64,000 bases of DNA, taken from Pterobdella sp. o SKG-2022 (Eukaryota > Annelida > Clitellata > Hirudinida > Piscicolidae). Shown here piece by piece: positions 25,722 to 38,852 of this stretch. Below the pieces are notes generated by a model that was not told the DNA's origin, did no database searches, and saw nothing but the letters and a program-made list of their open reading frames with translations. The stretch covers positions 11,993,093 to 12,057,092 of the forward strand of contig OZ038321.1 in NCBI GenBank assembly GCA_964035795.1, in the 5' to 3' direction. How positions within the stretch are numbered: the first letter of the stretch is position 1; the number at the start of each line of letters is the position of its first letter. Both the position numbers and the translations under genes were made by a program.

Positions 25722-28345
25722 CCATAAAAAATATTTTATATAATACTGCCGAATTATTTTTCTCTATTTTTTTTTCTTGAGAAAAAAACTTGTTTGAGAA
25801 GAAATTCAAAATTCCTAATATAAACACAAAAAATTTCCAACTTGAACAATTTTCATTCAATATTTTTTATGAACAGATAATTTGGGAAAAGGGTATTCAG
25901 ACATATTAAAACATTTAATTATCTATACTAATCATTAAGACGAATGAATTTTTTTACTAATTCCTTAAAACCACTAGAATCCTTTATTACGAACTATTAC
26001 ACTCAGAGGCCCCATGATTAAAGATCATAATTATGCAATCTTCACAAAATTCCAGCTTAATGGCTTATATACGTCCGTATGTGGTAATTAAACTATGACA
26101 ATTTCCTCAAAAAAAGAGACACTAAATCTATTAATCACAAAAGAAATTCAACTATTTGAATAAAAAAAACTTCAAAATTTATGAAAAAACTTAAAATATC
26201 TTATTAATACAAAACACGATCATCTAAACCGCAAAATACATTTGGACTGGAGAATTGGTCTGGAAGCATCGATCATACAGAACATCAATCAAACTCCTGC
26301 GAAGCGTCTTAATCCCGGCATACCTGAAACACGTATCCATCCTATAACTCTTACCTACTTCACCATTCTACGTGATGCATAAAATAAATAAACTTTATAT
26401 GAAAGTTTAATATTGTGTGCAAAAAACACTTATGTTTTCAAAACTTTAAAATAAAAATTAAACTTAATGTTTAAACAGTTTCAGTGATTCACAGTAGTAT
26501 CGGATTAATAAAATTTGATATTCTAAGTGATTATGCTGAAATATCAAAAAACTTATAAAATTTCTCTCGCATCCGAACTTACCTTTAGTATATATTTATT
26601 CAACTTTAACACCTATCATATAGCGCTATAGATATGCCAGGGATATATACGAATATATACGAATTTTAAATAAAATCCTATCAAAGTCATGTTTCTGACA
26701 TCAATCCTCTTATACATAAATCCACACATACCCAGTGTGTTTAATTCTGTGGCCACTCTACACTGTATATTCTCACGTTTCGTTTGCGGAAAATCCGTTG
26801 TGTTGAATATTCCAAAAGAAAGTTTCAAAAAAATATTTTTAAAAAATGTTTTAAGAAAACGGTGTATTTCAGAATAAAGGAATATTCCACTCAAATCAGA
26901 ATTTCTAGAACGTGAAGAAGCATTAAAGGTGATTGGCACATAAGAGAAGCAAAACCTCACTGTCAAGAAAGCTAACATAAACACATATATACATGCATTT
27001 CAAAATGAAAACAAATACTAATACTAATACTTTCACGGACAATAATATAAACATAAATTCAATACCTGGCAGATTCTGATAACCAACCTAGGCATTTGAA
27101 CAAATTAAAGGTGAACTCAACACAACGTAGATATATCTAGAAGTACTAATAACAAGATAAGAAGGCACAATGGCGCTTAGAAACAAACATATAGACAGCT
27201 GCGTGCCAAAACACAGAAAGATACTGCCCATAGCACTAACACATAAGCGCTCGGCCGCATACAAACACGTGTGTTGTATATTGTTTATACATGCTGTGAT
27301 TTATATTTATGTTTATTTTTCTTTATTGATGTTTAGATGTAAGTACATTAATTTAATAGCTTTGAGGCTAATTCATTTATATTGTCAATTTAATTGTTCG
27401 AGATGCACTTATGTAAAACCATTTAATATTTTAAAAAACAATATAATAAAATATATCCAAATATTTAATAATAAGAACGTTGAAAAATAAAGTAATATTT
27501 TGGCATCTCTCATGTTTTAGATAGAATCCTCCATAAATTGAACGTAAATTCAAATAAAAAAAGAATATTTATTCTCATATTTCTGAGTAACCCTTAGTAC
27601 ATGTTATTAAAAAGAGCAACTGTTATCTTTAAACAACCACGTACAAATACATATAATAAGAGCCAAATTAACTCTTCCATCTTCAAACACTTATTTTTCT
27701 AAACATCTCTATATAATTATGATGGCGGAGAATAGAAAAATTCAGCATTATAATACAATATAAAGTTCAGTAAAATAAGAATAACAAAAATGTTAAAAAT
27801 AATAATTACAAATGAATAGATAAATTTTGAGTTTCCAAACGAGTCAAGGGATCGCAGACACAATTTTGAAGAAAGGTTCGTTGTGGCTCTAACATATAAT
27901 ATAATCTACCTACAACATTATTATACGATATTCTATGATCGATAACATGTCTTCTATCACGAATGTTTTGTTCGAGCTCGATACAATCCAGGCCACTTCA
28001 AACACACTACGAAGAAACGTAAACTTAGTAAAGTCTAATAGATCTGCGATTTCAATAGAAAGCAAGAAAACCGAAGCCCGCTTCATTGCCAAATTCAATC
28101 AATTCATCTCCAGCAACTTTAACTTCTATGACCACTTCATCTTCCTGTTTTTTGACCAATTCATCTTTCTCGAGTACTATATCTTTCTTGGCCAATTCAT
28201 TGCATTAGACTACATCTCTTTTGACTACTTAACACTCTCATTCACCCAATAAAAAAACTTCACACTCACTCCCCCACAAAACATAAAAATCATCCTAATA
28301 AAATAACCCTATCTATTATTAAATATTATAATAAAGTTATTTCCA
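25720..28345. other. Intergenic stretch without a supportable gene
   Basis: AT-rich. Around 26225-26360 a GC-richer island has a stop-free frame (ASIIQNINQTPAKRLNPG...) that I cannot place. At about 28190-28050 the - strand reads an acidic/lysine-rich frame (KKDIVLEKDELVKKQEDEVV) with degenerate internal repetition. A 122-codon - strand frame at 26616-26984 shows no motif. None has enough support to be called a gene. Confidence 0.4.
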
Positions 28346-28349
28346 CCAC

Positions 28350-29190
28350 AGGTGAGCTCACAAATGGGTTGTGCAAGAGATTGGTTTCGTTCATCAACTT
28401 CTTTCAACAAGCCTTTAAACCTTTTTCTAAACACGTTTGCGAGTTCACTGATGCTGTTGCCTGGGAAGCTGACTCTGATGATTCACTCGAAAATGCCGAA
28501 CTTTTCCTTTCCTCTCTTCCCAACAACCGCCTTCACGACCCAGTTCTTTTAAAACCGACGATCACCGTTCTGGGTCTAATGTGATGGGTTTTTGTAAAGA
28601 ACTTGAGACTTCTTTTAACCTCCTTTCTCCATCTGCTGATTACAGCGCTTTCCTTGGCTTTAGACAGAGACCTAACGCATGAAACGCCTACTACTCGTGA
28701 TTGGTTTATTTAAGTTCCAAAGACCGCCTAACCCACTCCCACAAAATTCAGGAATGTTTATTTTTGTTTTGGCACTTTTTTTCTTTTTCACGTTCACCCA
28801 ACCTGATGTCTGAAATTCTAGACATTTGGTCATAATGACACCAAGTGCCACAACCCTAGAGTATATGAGCACTGCGACAAACAGCATTCGCTTGACAACT
28901 GCCCTAAGACCTCTTTCTATTTCTGCACCCTGCTTCAAGCTAAAGCACTTTTACCATGATCACGTCATCCCACCCTCCTCTTGCTCACTTCATATGCAAC
29001 AAGAGCGGCGTAAGATAGCACGCACGGCTTTTCAATGAAGGCCTGCTTTACTTACGAACGCTCAAGACCCATCTCTGCGGAAAGTTTGATTTTCATAATT
29101 TCCGTTTTACTTTCAACAAATCAATTCTCATTTTTGACGCAATATTTGCTCACCATTTCGATATTCTTGAGCTGACTGAGACGTGGATCC
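28350..29190 (+). mobile_element. LINE fragment: gag-like zinc knuckles and start of the endonuclease
   Basis: Decayed non-LTR retrotransposon, 5' part. A frame at 28352-28580 (FINFFQQAFKPFSKHVCEFTDAV...) and its continuation look like ORF1. At about 28827-28940 comes FGHNDTKCHNPRVYEHCDKQ, then H-S-L-D-N-C, i.e. tandem CCHC zinc knuckles with some ligands mutated. At about 29120-29195 the frame reads ILIFDAIFAHHFDILELTET followed by W-I-P and a stop, the conserved 'DIl.lTETWl' block of APE-type LINE endonucleases. Stops and frame changes separate the pieces. The reverse transcriptase part is absent downstream, so the copy is truncated. Confidence 0.7.
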
Positions 29191-29395
29191 CATAAAATGG
29201 GGGTTGGAAATAGTTGGAAAGTTTTAAATTCTTTTCATTGAAAGATTTTTTCATTTGAGATGAATTTAAAAGAAAAACTTTCATTAGTGTATTTAATTAA
29301 AACAACTGAGTTCAATCAATTTTTTTTAATTAAAAATAATTTAATTTAGCTATTTTATACTATTATGTCAGGCTTTATTATCAAGATACTTATCG

Positions 29396-29467
29396 TCCCT
29401 AGTAGTCTAGTGGTTAGGATTCGGCGCTCTCACCGCCGCGGCCGGGGTTCGATTCCCCGCTAGGGAG
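29396..29467 (+). tRNA. tRNA-Glu (anticodon CTC)
   Basis: A 72-base cloverleaf. Acceptor arm TCCCTAG (29396-29402) pairs with CTAGGGA (29460-29466), discriminator G at 29467. The D-arm/A box is TAGTCTAGTGGTTAGGA. The anticodon stem CGGCG/CGCCG encloses loop CTCTCAC with anticodon CTC at 29429-29431. The T arm/B box is GGGTTCGATTCCCC. The sequence is close to the animal tRNA-Glu consensus and appears intact, with no intron. A T run follows at once. Confidence 0.97.
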
Positions 29468-29474
29468 TTTTTTT
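29468..29474 (+). terminator. RNA polymerase III terminator of tRNA-Glu
   Basis: Seven consecutive T residues begin directly after the discriminator base of the tRNA-Glu gene, as expected for Pol III termination on the coding strand. Confidence 0.9.
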
Positions 29475-32400
29475 GTAATAAAATTTCTCACTTTCAATAA
29501 TTAAAATAGTAATATTTAAAATTTCTGCATTAAAAAATTTGTCTTTTTAAACATATAAAAATAAACATAATTATATTATAAATTTTCCAAACCAATTTTT
29601 CTTAATTCCAAATTTTCATTTAAAACCATTGAAAGATAAATTACATTATATTTTACTAACTCTGAATTTATCATTAAAATTAATAATCTTTGCATTTTGA
29701 CTCAAAATTTCAAGCCACACTAAATAATTCATAAAACGATTCAAAAGTTTGTTACATGGTTCATATTGTTATCAATTTGATGTTTATACAAAGTGGATAA
29801 AATCGGTGCCACAGAATCAGATATCAAACTTTAGAATCGCCTTTTAGATCCGCTGGTATAATATTTTATATTTTGAATCTTACCATACCAACTTTTCGCT
29901 TAATAAGCTATGTTAAGCTATGAAGTTTTCATTTTTTTCGTACTTTATTTTTTTTAAATCAATAATATATTGAAATACATGAGTAAATATAAATCAATTA
30001 TTGAAAAACACATTAAATGATAATTTAATGGAAACCGAAAATCATTTGTATTGAATAAGTTCACAAACCAGTGTATTTCATGGCAACCCTGCAAGACTAC
30101 CGTATTAAAAACGTTACAAGATTTCAACGTAGTTCTAAGCTCATATTTTGCAGCATTTATCAATATAGTTTGAGTACAGGTTCTCGATAACAATTATTGA
30201 ATATTTTCCCAATGCCCGTGAAACATGCATAAAGTTTACATCAGGTAATATACGTTGTCTCCCTTCCTAGGAAACATCATTAAATAAATCTTTCCAGCTG
30301 TTTATTTATAAATCAATAACAGACCATTATGTTTTAATAGATTATTTTATACATAAAAAAAAGTAAATGATGATAGGAGACTGGAGTTATAATTAGAAGT
30401 TGTGTGCTTAAGCTGCATGCACATGGCATTGAATTTAATCAAGGTGTGTCTGCCGTATTGATTCGATACTACGTCGCCTTATTTACATTTCGAATACTTT
30501 TAAACGATTAACGTCTAGAAAATGAAATATAAAAATAATATGAATGAAGTATACTAGATAAATTGCTGTTTGTAGACATCGATGCATTAACTTTGAACAA
30601 ATAGGATCAAAGAAGTATTTACAATTTCAATTGATGGTTTTCAGTTAAATTATGGCTACATTGATCTTTTTCTAGAACGTACTTTGCAGTTTTATGCTGA
30701 GACTGGAGTTATAACCAAGGGTTGGAGGCAATAAAACGGCTTTAAATGCCACCACCCCGGTTGAAACTCTATGGTGTATGGTGTTGTACAGTTGGTTTTA
30801 CTAGCTTTAAAACATAGTATATATTTTATTAAGTTTAATTCACTGTATGAAAAAAAAGTACAAAAATAAGTCATGAACTTTTTGATAGCACGTTACAACA
30901 TAGTAAGCTTAATCGAAACCTCAGCTTTAAAAACTTTCGAAAACGTACATTTTGGAACGTGATGCCAAAACGAAAACTTTTAAGCTAAACTCCCAAAAAA
31001 TATGAAAACGTCATAAATGACTGACTCAAAAATTAACATTCAAGAGGCAGTTGAACTGTCGAAACAAAAGCCAGTGGACTTGGAGTGAAGCCGCACATCA
31101 TGGAGCGAGGGATGTGCACCCCAAGTATATGTTTTGTTTTCACCACAGTTGATTGCAAGTTTCTATTCATTCATTTCAAATTTTTTTTTTATAAACCACA
31201 AAAAAAATTAAAATTTATAGATCATTTATTCATATACGTACCTAATGTTCTACTTTTAAATTCTGCTTCATCTTGCGAAATAAATCTTGAAAAACTATTT
31301 TAAAAACTTCATGATATATAGCCTATTCTATTCTTAAAGTAATTAACTAATAAAGTAGATAGATTGAATAGTCAAACTTTGAGTGACTGCTTTATGCACA
31401 AAGTCAAGCCTCAAAATTTATTTTAAGAAAATATAAATAAACATTGTAAATAACTTGAAAAATAAACTAAATATTGTTTATTTAAGGTCTAATGATTATT
31501 TTGATTTATGTTGTCAGTGAAAATAATTAAGTTCTTTAACGGAAATGTTTCAGCTAGTTTCACTTATATTTGTGTATCTTTAACATTATCGATTTTATCC
31601 TATCATTTGAAACACTGTTTTGAGTTTCTCAGAAGCCCCTATATTTAAAAAAATTTTCTCCAACTGAAAGCTGACATTTGATTGAACTTTTGAAGCATGT
31701 CTCCACTTATATCACTTTGATAAGAGTTCAGTATGGAAGATTTGATGAAAGTTTTCATAAGGATAAACATATAATGTGATGGGAATCACTGCATCATGGA
31801 ACAAATTGTACAGCTGAAATGCTTCTAATAGATTTTTAAACAGATGCAATGAAAATCCGATATAGTGAGACAAATGATGGATTGCTGAAAAAGAAGTTGA
31901 TACTTCTGCTGAGAATTAATTGGCTTGCTTGACCTTGTGAATTTGATTTATTTTACATGTTGAAAGTAAATTATTTTCACTAACTGATTACCCCTTAAAA
32001 GAAAGTAGGAATTTCAGAAAAATCTGCGAAATTTTTGAGGGTTGAACCCACCTAATAAATGAAAAATACCATTGAAATTTAATATCAACGCGAATTTTGC
32101 TTCCTCTTTGAAATGTTCGCATGGCATATTCCGATATACATAGTGTGTAGATTTCAGTATGAATAATTACATGCAATTACATAGGTTAGTGTGAGGTTAG
32201 GTGTGTTTCAAATGAAAAATTGAAAAGTTTAGTTACTTTGGCGGCTTTATGAATTATAATGCGTTAAAACTTCAGCTTTCTCTTGATTTGTGAAAATCAG
32301 TAATAATTATCTCAATATAGTTATTTTTAAAATGAAAACAAAAAAAAAATTAAAATAAACATACGAAAGCAACATTCAACTGTTAACTAGATAAGAAACA

Positions 32401-35400
32401 AAAGCCACATATAGAAAAGATGAAAACAATTATAAGAAAAATTAAGAAATAAAAATTTAGACCCACCTCATTTGAGTTTTTATCTTTCAAATAGTTTTTC
32501 AAAATCTCCCTATTCAATAAAAATTCAACGAGTGATATGAAAGAGTATTTTTCAGAAGATGACAGCTTGGTTTGCTTAAAAATAAGTTTGATTTGAACAA
32601 CACATGTTAATATTGATTTCGTTTCATATATACCCAGATCTGTAGATGTTTCATAATAATTATGCCCAAAAAATAGAACATATAAGCATGTAAAATGTTG
32701 TACCATTAAGTTTATAATAACTCTTATTAAACAAATCATCATAAGGGAATATCGGAATAATTTCATTGAATCATTAATAAGGACAATTATTTGTAAACCA
32801 GTTGATGCATTTGGATGAACATCTAAGAAGTTGTTTTACCATTCTTTTAATGTTTTATATAAATCTCTTCACAGTTTATTTTTTTGTAAGATGTAATTTT
32901 AATCGTTTGTGATGATGCTTCGTAAAGAATATAATGTAAAAAGATTACTGAAAAATTACTACAAGACCTCTCGAAATGCTTGCGACCTTATTTCATATAT
33001 AATAGAAAATGCACTATCTTGATTTCATTGCGACTCTAGGACAAGTTATATCATTAGCATGAACCAGATCGGTTTCAACAGTTTCCATTATTTCTTAGAG
33101 CTTTGCAATACTTTATGAACAGTTTACAGGATTACTCTGAGTGTAGTTTAAATAAAAAAAATGTTTGTTCAAGCAAATTTTCCAAGTCTCATATTTATTG
33201 ATGGTAATAAAAAGTTGTCGTTGCTTTAATTTACAAGTAAAACAGCATAGTGTATAATTTTTCAAGTTATACTAATGACTTGATCGAAATCAAGACTTGT
33301 TCAACCTTGAAACTAAATTATCATTAATTTGTATCTTGTCTTCTATATAGACTAAATTGCATAATATCGAATCGATAAGATCCAGAGTGTATAAAAATAT
33401 ATTTTGAAACTCCAATATTTTGAACGGTGTTATAATCTTTAAAAGTTCATTCATCGGTCCGTATCTTGACATGTCAAATGCTTTTGAGGAATTGACAGAC
33501 TCCAAATGACCCAAATTTTGATACAATAAAATGACTTATATAACAAAAAAATTCTTAAAATACAACGCTTAAATTAACATATTTTTATTCAAAATCCTTT
33601 TGTTTCATCACATTTTAATTAACTCTTTTATATATTATTATAATGAGATGCAAGACTGAAATAGGAAAACATACCACAAGCAATCGATACAAAATGTTCT
33701 AAATCACTGAAGTGAAAGTATTAATATTTTCATTAGGGATCAATGCAAATAAATTGAAAATAATAGAAAACATAAATTGATTCACTTTAAATTTAATTTG
33801 TTTGATAAGCATATCATTAATGTCATTTACTACGAATAAAAGATAAATAAGTTGTTAATCAAAAACAAAGTCATTTGTAAGCTGTTTTGAAGAAAAATTT
33901 TTTCCAGAACTTTTCATTAAGATTTTAAAATAGCGATTTCATGAAATTAAACACAACTTATTATACAATACCATGTATGAGCCGTCAAACGTCTTATTTA
34001 AATCATTGAAACCAAGCTTCAAGAATGTTTCTGGTTATATTCGATTCTCTTTCATCACCTTCATAGTCCTAATCATCTAACATCCTAAAGAAGAAACTTT
34101 ATATTTTCTTTATCATTAATAACAACGTTTTTACTGATTATATATGTTGAAGAATATAAAACCTTCACTGGACATACAAATACATATTTTAACACTCGTT
34201 TGATATAGCATTCAGTCGCAATTTACTTTTGAATAGTTTTTAAACTGCATAACACAATAAATACTTTAAACCATTTGATACTGGGATTATATGAAATGAT
34301 TTGAAACATAATAAATAAAGTGGATATATAAATTTTGTACAGTAAACAAAATCTTATGGTTTACTTAAAAGCATCATCATCCTTATCTTGAACTTTCAGT
34401 TCAGAATAGTTAACTAATTCACATCAAATAATAATTTTATGAAATGAATAAGTGAGTTCCAAAACAATTGAATTTCAATGAAAAAACAGTATTCTAAATG
34501 ACTGTTGAAACTATAAAAAGCTACGTCCATCAAACGGCCATAAACTGCCATAATATGAGATTGATCCAAACACAAAACATCAAATATCAAATATATTATC
34601 ATCATTTTCGTTCATCAAGTAATCAGTCAAACAGTGATAAGAGGTTGATTTATAGGTTATCCCAATGTGACGATTAGAATCTAAAAACTTTCCTTTATCT
34701 CATTCCACCATCCTCATGAAACAATCAACCATACAAAATGAATTTTAAAGTAAACCATGTGGGAAATTCATATGCTTGTTTCAAAAAGTTTCATTTTTTA
34801 TTTACATTAATTTGAATAACAAAGTTGTCTGTACTTAAAACTGTTTTTTTATAAGATTGCACCGGTGCTATCGTATTATTGTATCTGGGATTAGGTGTTT
34901 TAGAAATTTTCAAAAAACACGAAAATTCAACAAATTTCAGAATTTTGATGAAAGCAAAATAGGCAGAATAACATCAAACGTGAAGAACTCAATTTTAATC
35001 ACAAGCATAAATCTGTCACCGTTACTAAGGAAAGCTTTTATCAAACTTAGTAAATTATTTTTAATTTTTTAAAAGTAGTATAATTGTGTAATTTATAGAA
35101 AATACATCTTCAAACTCACGATCTGTCTAATCTTGATAGCCACAAATCATCAAGATTCCAGGGTTTAAACGTGCCAACAGTAGTTACCGAATACATTATC
35201 TAAATCATTGTCATAATAGCCCATAAGTGATTCAGACCATATTACCAGTTGAAAGCTAGTTTTATAAAATGCCAAAACATTTCACACGCATCGTGTATTT
35301 TCCAAAACAGTTTTTAGAGTCTGGCATGAACTTCATTGTCTATCTAATACTTTACGAAAAGCAATAACTCATAATTAAAATAAAAATCTTTCAGGTAAAT

Positions 35401-35885
35401 TTATAACTAAAATTATCGGTGAAGATGATACTCCTTATTAAAAATATCAAAGAAGAGGATAACCATAAGTAAAAACCATATAATAAACGGTAAAAATCTA
35501 TTATGATACCTGATTTGTTGATAAGTAAGATTACAATACAATTGCAATTTGAATTTGATGCCATAAATGTAAAAAGCATACTTTGGAATATTTAAATGTT
35601 TGTTATCTCTATAATAAATGATAGATTCAAAACCAGTGTGAATCAATTGTTAGATGTTCTTATTTCATATTAATCTACAATAACTTTTGTTGAAATTTTG
35701 AAAAATGAAATTTTCTAGTTTATTACTTTTCACATTTTCATCAGTATGAATTTCGCAGTGGTTATTATTTGTAGTTTCATAAATAAAATTTCTGGCAAAG
35801 GCAAATGCAACTCATTTTCCAGTGTCAAGGTAAAAAACTCAAAATTATTTGGCTGATAAGATTGAATCAGTCAAAAAAGCTTTGT
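29475..35885. other. Gene-poor AT-rich intergenic region
   Basis: No gene is supportable over about 6.4 kb. Two GC-richer islands are unexplained: 30700-30790, which shares the 16-mer GAGACTGGAGTTATAA with about 30378-30395, and 31040-31125, with a stop-free frame containing QLNCRNKSQWTWSEAAHHGA. Both may be decayed repeats. The remainder looks like neutral sequence with random short frames. Confidence 0.5.
32467..32766 (-). CDS. Hypothetical small secreted-protein-like reading frame
   Basis: I do not recognise this protein. From ATG at 32766 the frame runs 127 codons. It begins with a basic residue and a long hydrophobic segment (FRYSLMMICLIRVIINLMV) like a signal or anchor sequence, then a polar middle with helix-like character (SSEKYSFISLVEFLLNREIL). 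After S-N-E a G|GTGGGT could serve as a splice donor near 32467, with the rest then being intron. There is no neighbour gene or homology to support it, so it may well be chance in AT-rich DNA. Confidence 0.15.
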
Positions 35886-35889
35886 TAAA

Positions 35890-37500
35890 AAATAGGACTT
35901 TCCAGCTCTTTGTACGCAGCTCTCGTAGTAGTTAAGATAAGTTTGCTCAGGTGGATGAGGACGAGGTCATGCAGGCGAAAAAGAAATTACCCAAAAAACA
36001 ATGTGCTTTGAACTCAATACCCACCTGGCTTTTGTGAAAAATCTCTAGGTTGTTGGCACGATTTTTTGAAAATATTCCCAACAGTTCTTTTTTTGTAGGT
36101 ATTGTTCCAGATCNNNNNNNNNNNNNNNNNNNNNNNNNNNNNNNNNNNNNNNNNNNNNNNNNNNNNNNNNNNNNNNNNNNNNNNNNNNNNNNNNNNNNNN
36201 NNNNNNNNNNNNNNNNNNNNNNNNNNNNNNNNNNNNNNNNNNNNNNNNNNNNNNNNNNNNNNNNNNNNNNNNNNNNNNNNNNNNNNNNNNNNNNNNNNNN
36301 NNNNNNNNNNNNNTGAAAAGACCGGAGATATTGTGTTCAAATGCTTTTTTAACTATTTAAGCCCAGAATATTTAAGATCACAAATAAACTTTATTGAGAT
36401 ACAAAGCTTTTCGTTAATTAACAAAAAGCTTTCTATATCATAAAATTTATTTCTGCTCCTAAATATACTCGTTTGATTGTGGCTAGTATAAAATCATTAA
36501 GTCACAGAACCTTTGTTAACAGATGTTGTGGAAATGAAAAATCTATGATGCATTCATGTGTTAGTGTCTCACAAGGTTCTGTTCCTGGACTGTTCACTCT
36601 TTTCATTGGTGATTTGGAAAAGTTAGTCATGAAGCGTAGTTTCAGTTTTCACATATACGCAGATGACAATCTAATTTATGGCCATTGCAAATATGAAGTC
36701 ACGTGATCTACAGGTAGCTTTATCTGAGCGCATAGAAAATATTTCAGATTGAATGAAAGCCGATCATTTGAAATGAAATGTCTCTAAAACTGAAACCATC
36801 TGGCTCTTCAATGGCAAAAACGTTATTAGAACTCCACGTTTTCCAGTGAAAATAGTTGCAGATAGCATTATTTTTCGAGAAATGTCAAAAGTCTTGGCGT
36901 CTGGTTAATTGAAAATTCATTTAGGAAGACTAAGATCTAAAAAATTTTACGATGCAGTTCTATATCCTTGAGGCAAACAAAATTGATCAAGAATTTTTTG
37001 AGTCTTGAGTCTTCTTTGACACCGGCATCAGCGCTGGTATTGAACCAGATAAAAGAGAGGAATGTTATCTTTGCAGGGCTCTCTACATATCAAAAAACAG
37101 ATTCCAATTCCTAAGCAACAAAACAGCCAAACTCATTAAAGGTACCAAAAAATATAATCATATAAGTCCTGTTTTGAAGGCCTGCACTGGCTTGAATGTG
37201 ATGACCGGATTGACTATGAGATTATGATGGTGTTGTTAAAATGTCTGTCCGATAAAAATCCAGCCCATCTTTCAAGAGATTTCAAGATGCTGGCAAGCAT
37301 TTCACGTAAACTGAAAGTTATTCCAATAAAGTTTAAGCTCGAAATCACAAAAAAGAAAAGGTTTATGTAAACAACCTTACCCTGTGGAACAACCTTCCTG
37401 AAAAACTCAGGTGTTCTGTTTCCACACATTATTTTGAAAGAAACCTCAATTTTTTTCTATTTTCAAGCTCTTTCAAAGATTAAAAATTAATCTATTTTTT
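35890..37500 (+). mobile_element. Decayed LINE, reverse-transcriptase region, interrupted by an assembly gap
   Basis: Left of the gap, 35935-36113 reads FAQVDEDEVMQAKKKLPKKQ, then C-A-L-N-S-I-P-T-W-L-L, a stop, and later ARFFENIPNSSFFVGIVPD; this is the conserved N-terminal RT region (LDPIPTWLL / N.S...G.VP). Right of the gap, 36473-36706 carries V-S-Q-G-S-V-P-G (RT motif), the catalytic Y-A-D-D, then LIYGHCKYE. Farther on are broken pieces such as NVSKTETIWLF and SKSLGVWLIEN to about 37490. Stops and frameshifts are numerous, so it is inactive. It is the same family as the - strand copy at 38853-40243. Confidence 0.85.
36114..36313. other. Assembly gap (200 N)
   Basis: Exactly 200 unknown bases lie inside the RT region of the LINE copy. 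The round size suggests a scaffolding placeholder, so the true length is uncertain. Confidence 1.
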
Positions 37501-37615
37501 TTATTGACATTTTCGAGATTCTTTTTTTTATATTTTTTTGTATGATAATTATGGGGCCTAGTAACACTTAAAATTACTTTTTCAATAATCTATCGTTGCT
37601 TTCTACAAAAAGTTT

Positions 37616-37807
37616 TTGAAGTTTTCTGGCAAAAAAATAATATGGAATAAAATACTATACCAAAAGACTGATCGAAAAAAGCTGCATTTGACCATAAAAA
37701 ATCCAAGATTCACGTTGCTAGGTCACATCTCGAGGCTAAACCAACTAGTACTAGCACAAATAGCAATGACCAAATATCTCTCATTTTCACAACAAAGAAT
37801 CATCTAA
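37616..37807 (+). mobile_element. Possible LINE C-terminal remnant
   Basis: A 63-codon frame reads ...KKLHLTIKNPRFTLLGHISR and then LNQLVLAQIAMTKYL. This resembles the 'R.l.l.GHi.Rm....ia..al' block found after the RT domain in some LINE clades. It follows the decayed LINE closely but its style differs from that family's C-terminus, so it may be a separate insertion. Weak evidence. Confidence 0.3.
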
Positions 37808-38428
37808 TAGAGTTTCTAGCTTGAATAAAGACTTCGAAAAGGCTAACATCAAGTTCCGCAACTTAGATGAGATCGAGATAAATAGCTACTGACAGAAAGA
37901 TGGAAAACTGTTTCTAATAATTGTTTTTAATTTTATTTATCTATTTGGTGAAAGACAGTTTTTTGAAAAAACACTGCTAAATTAACATTCTTAATCTGAT
38001 TTTGAAAACTTTGAACGGTTAAAATTCATATAACTTATATTAATCAATTGTAATAGATAAACTGGCCTTTGCAAAATTGTTGAAGTTGTGGAGGCAGACA
38101 CCATTTTTAACTGGATTTTGATTTCGACTTGATTCAAGATCACCACTTCGAGTTTCAGTCGAATATAATGTATATTTATTTGTTACTGAATGACGCAAAA
38201 CGTTTCTTAGAATTGTAATCAACATTGCAGTTAATTTCCAAAAACCAAATTTTATTATTTTTGAACTGATAATTTTTTTTGCCTTTCAATAATTATATAA
38301 TTTATTTATTCGAAATATTCATCCATGTTTTAAAACTATTTTTATAACTTTCAAAGAATCTTTTATGTATCAAAGGTTGTAAACTAAAATCATGGTAAAA
38401 CAGTGGAACGACGAAAAATTCAATTTGA

Positions 38429-38620
38429 AACAAACGAACGAACGAACAAACAAACAAACAAACAAACAAACAAACAAACAAACAAACAAACAAACAAACA
38501 AACAAACAAACAAACAAACAAACAAACAAACAAACAAACAAACAAACAAACAAACAAACAAACAAATGACGAATATTATTATAGTGGTATGAAACTGATA
38601 GAGTCTTCAAGACCTCTTTA

Positions 38621-38693
<73 letters not shown>
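38429..38693 (-). repeat. (GTTT)n - conserved core - (AT)n dispersed repeat, copy 2 (inverted)
   Basis: A run of AAAC/GAAC units (38429-38566) adjoins a core of about 65 bases (to ~38623), which adjoins (AT)n (to ~38693). Read on the - strand the order is (AT)n, TGCTAAAGAGGTCTTGAAGA ... CATTTGTTTGTTTG, (GTTT)n. This aligns with copy 1 at 19283-19410 with only a few mismatches. Protein frames across it (KQTN, FVCL repeats) are artefacts. Confidence 0.85.
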
Positions 38694-38696
<3 letters not shown>

Positions 38697-38852
38697 CCAG
38701 TCCTGATACAGTAGATTTTCATTCTTTCCAGCCCTTCACGCTCTATCCTTCAACCCACACACACCCAGTCATTCCTTTCATTTACCCCTTCTTTCTTCCC
38801 ACAAATTTGATTTTCTGAAAAAAAAAATACTTGAGAGAAAAAAATTCTAAAA

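Noticed and set aside
26616..26984. 122-codon - strand frame
   Set aside because: No recognisable domain, and poor support beyond length in AT-rich DNA.
36014..36443. Long frames crossing 36114-36313
   Set aside because: They run through unknown bases; the length is an artefact of the gap.
38302..38621. Frames of 60-100 codons made of FVCL or KQTN repeats on both strands
   Set aside because: They are translations of the (AAAC)n/(GTTT)n microsatellite and occur in several frames equally.
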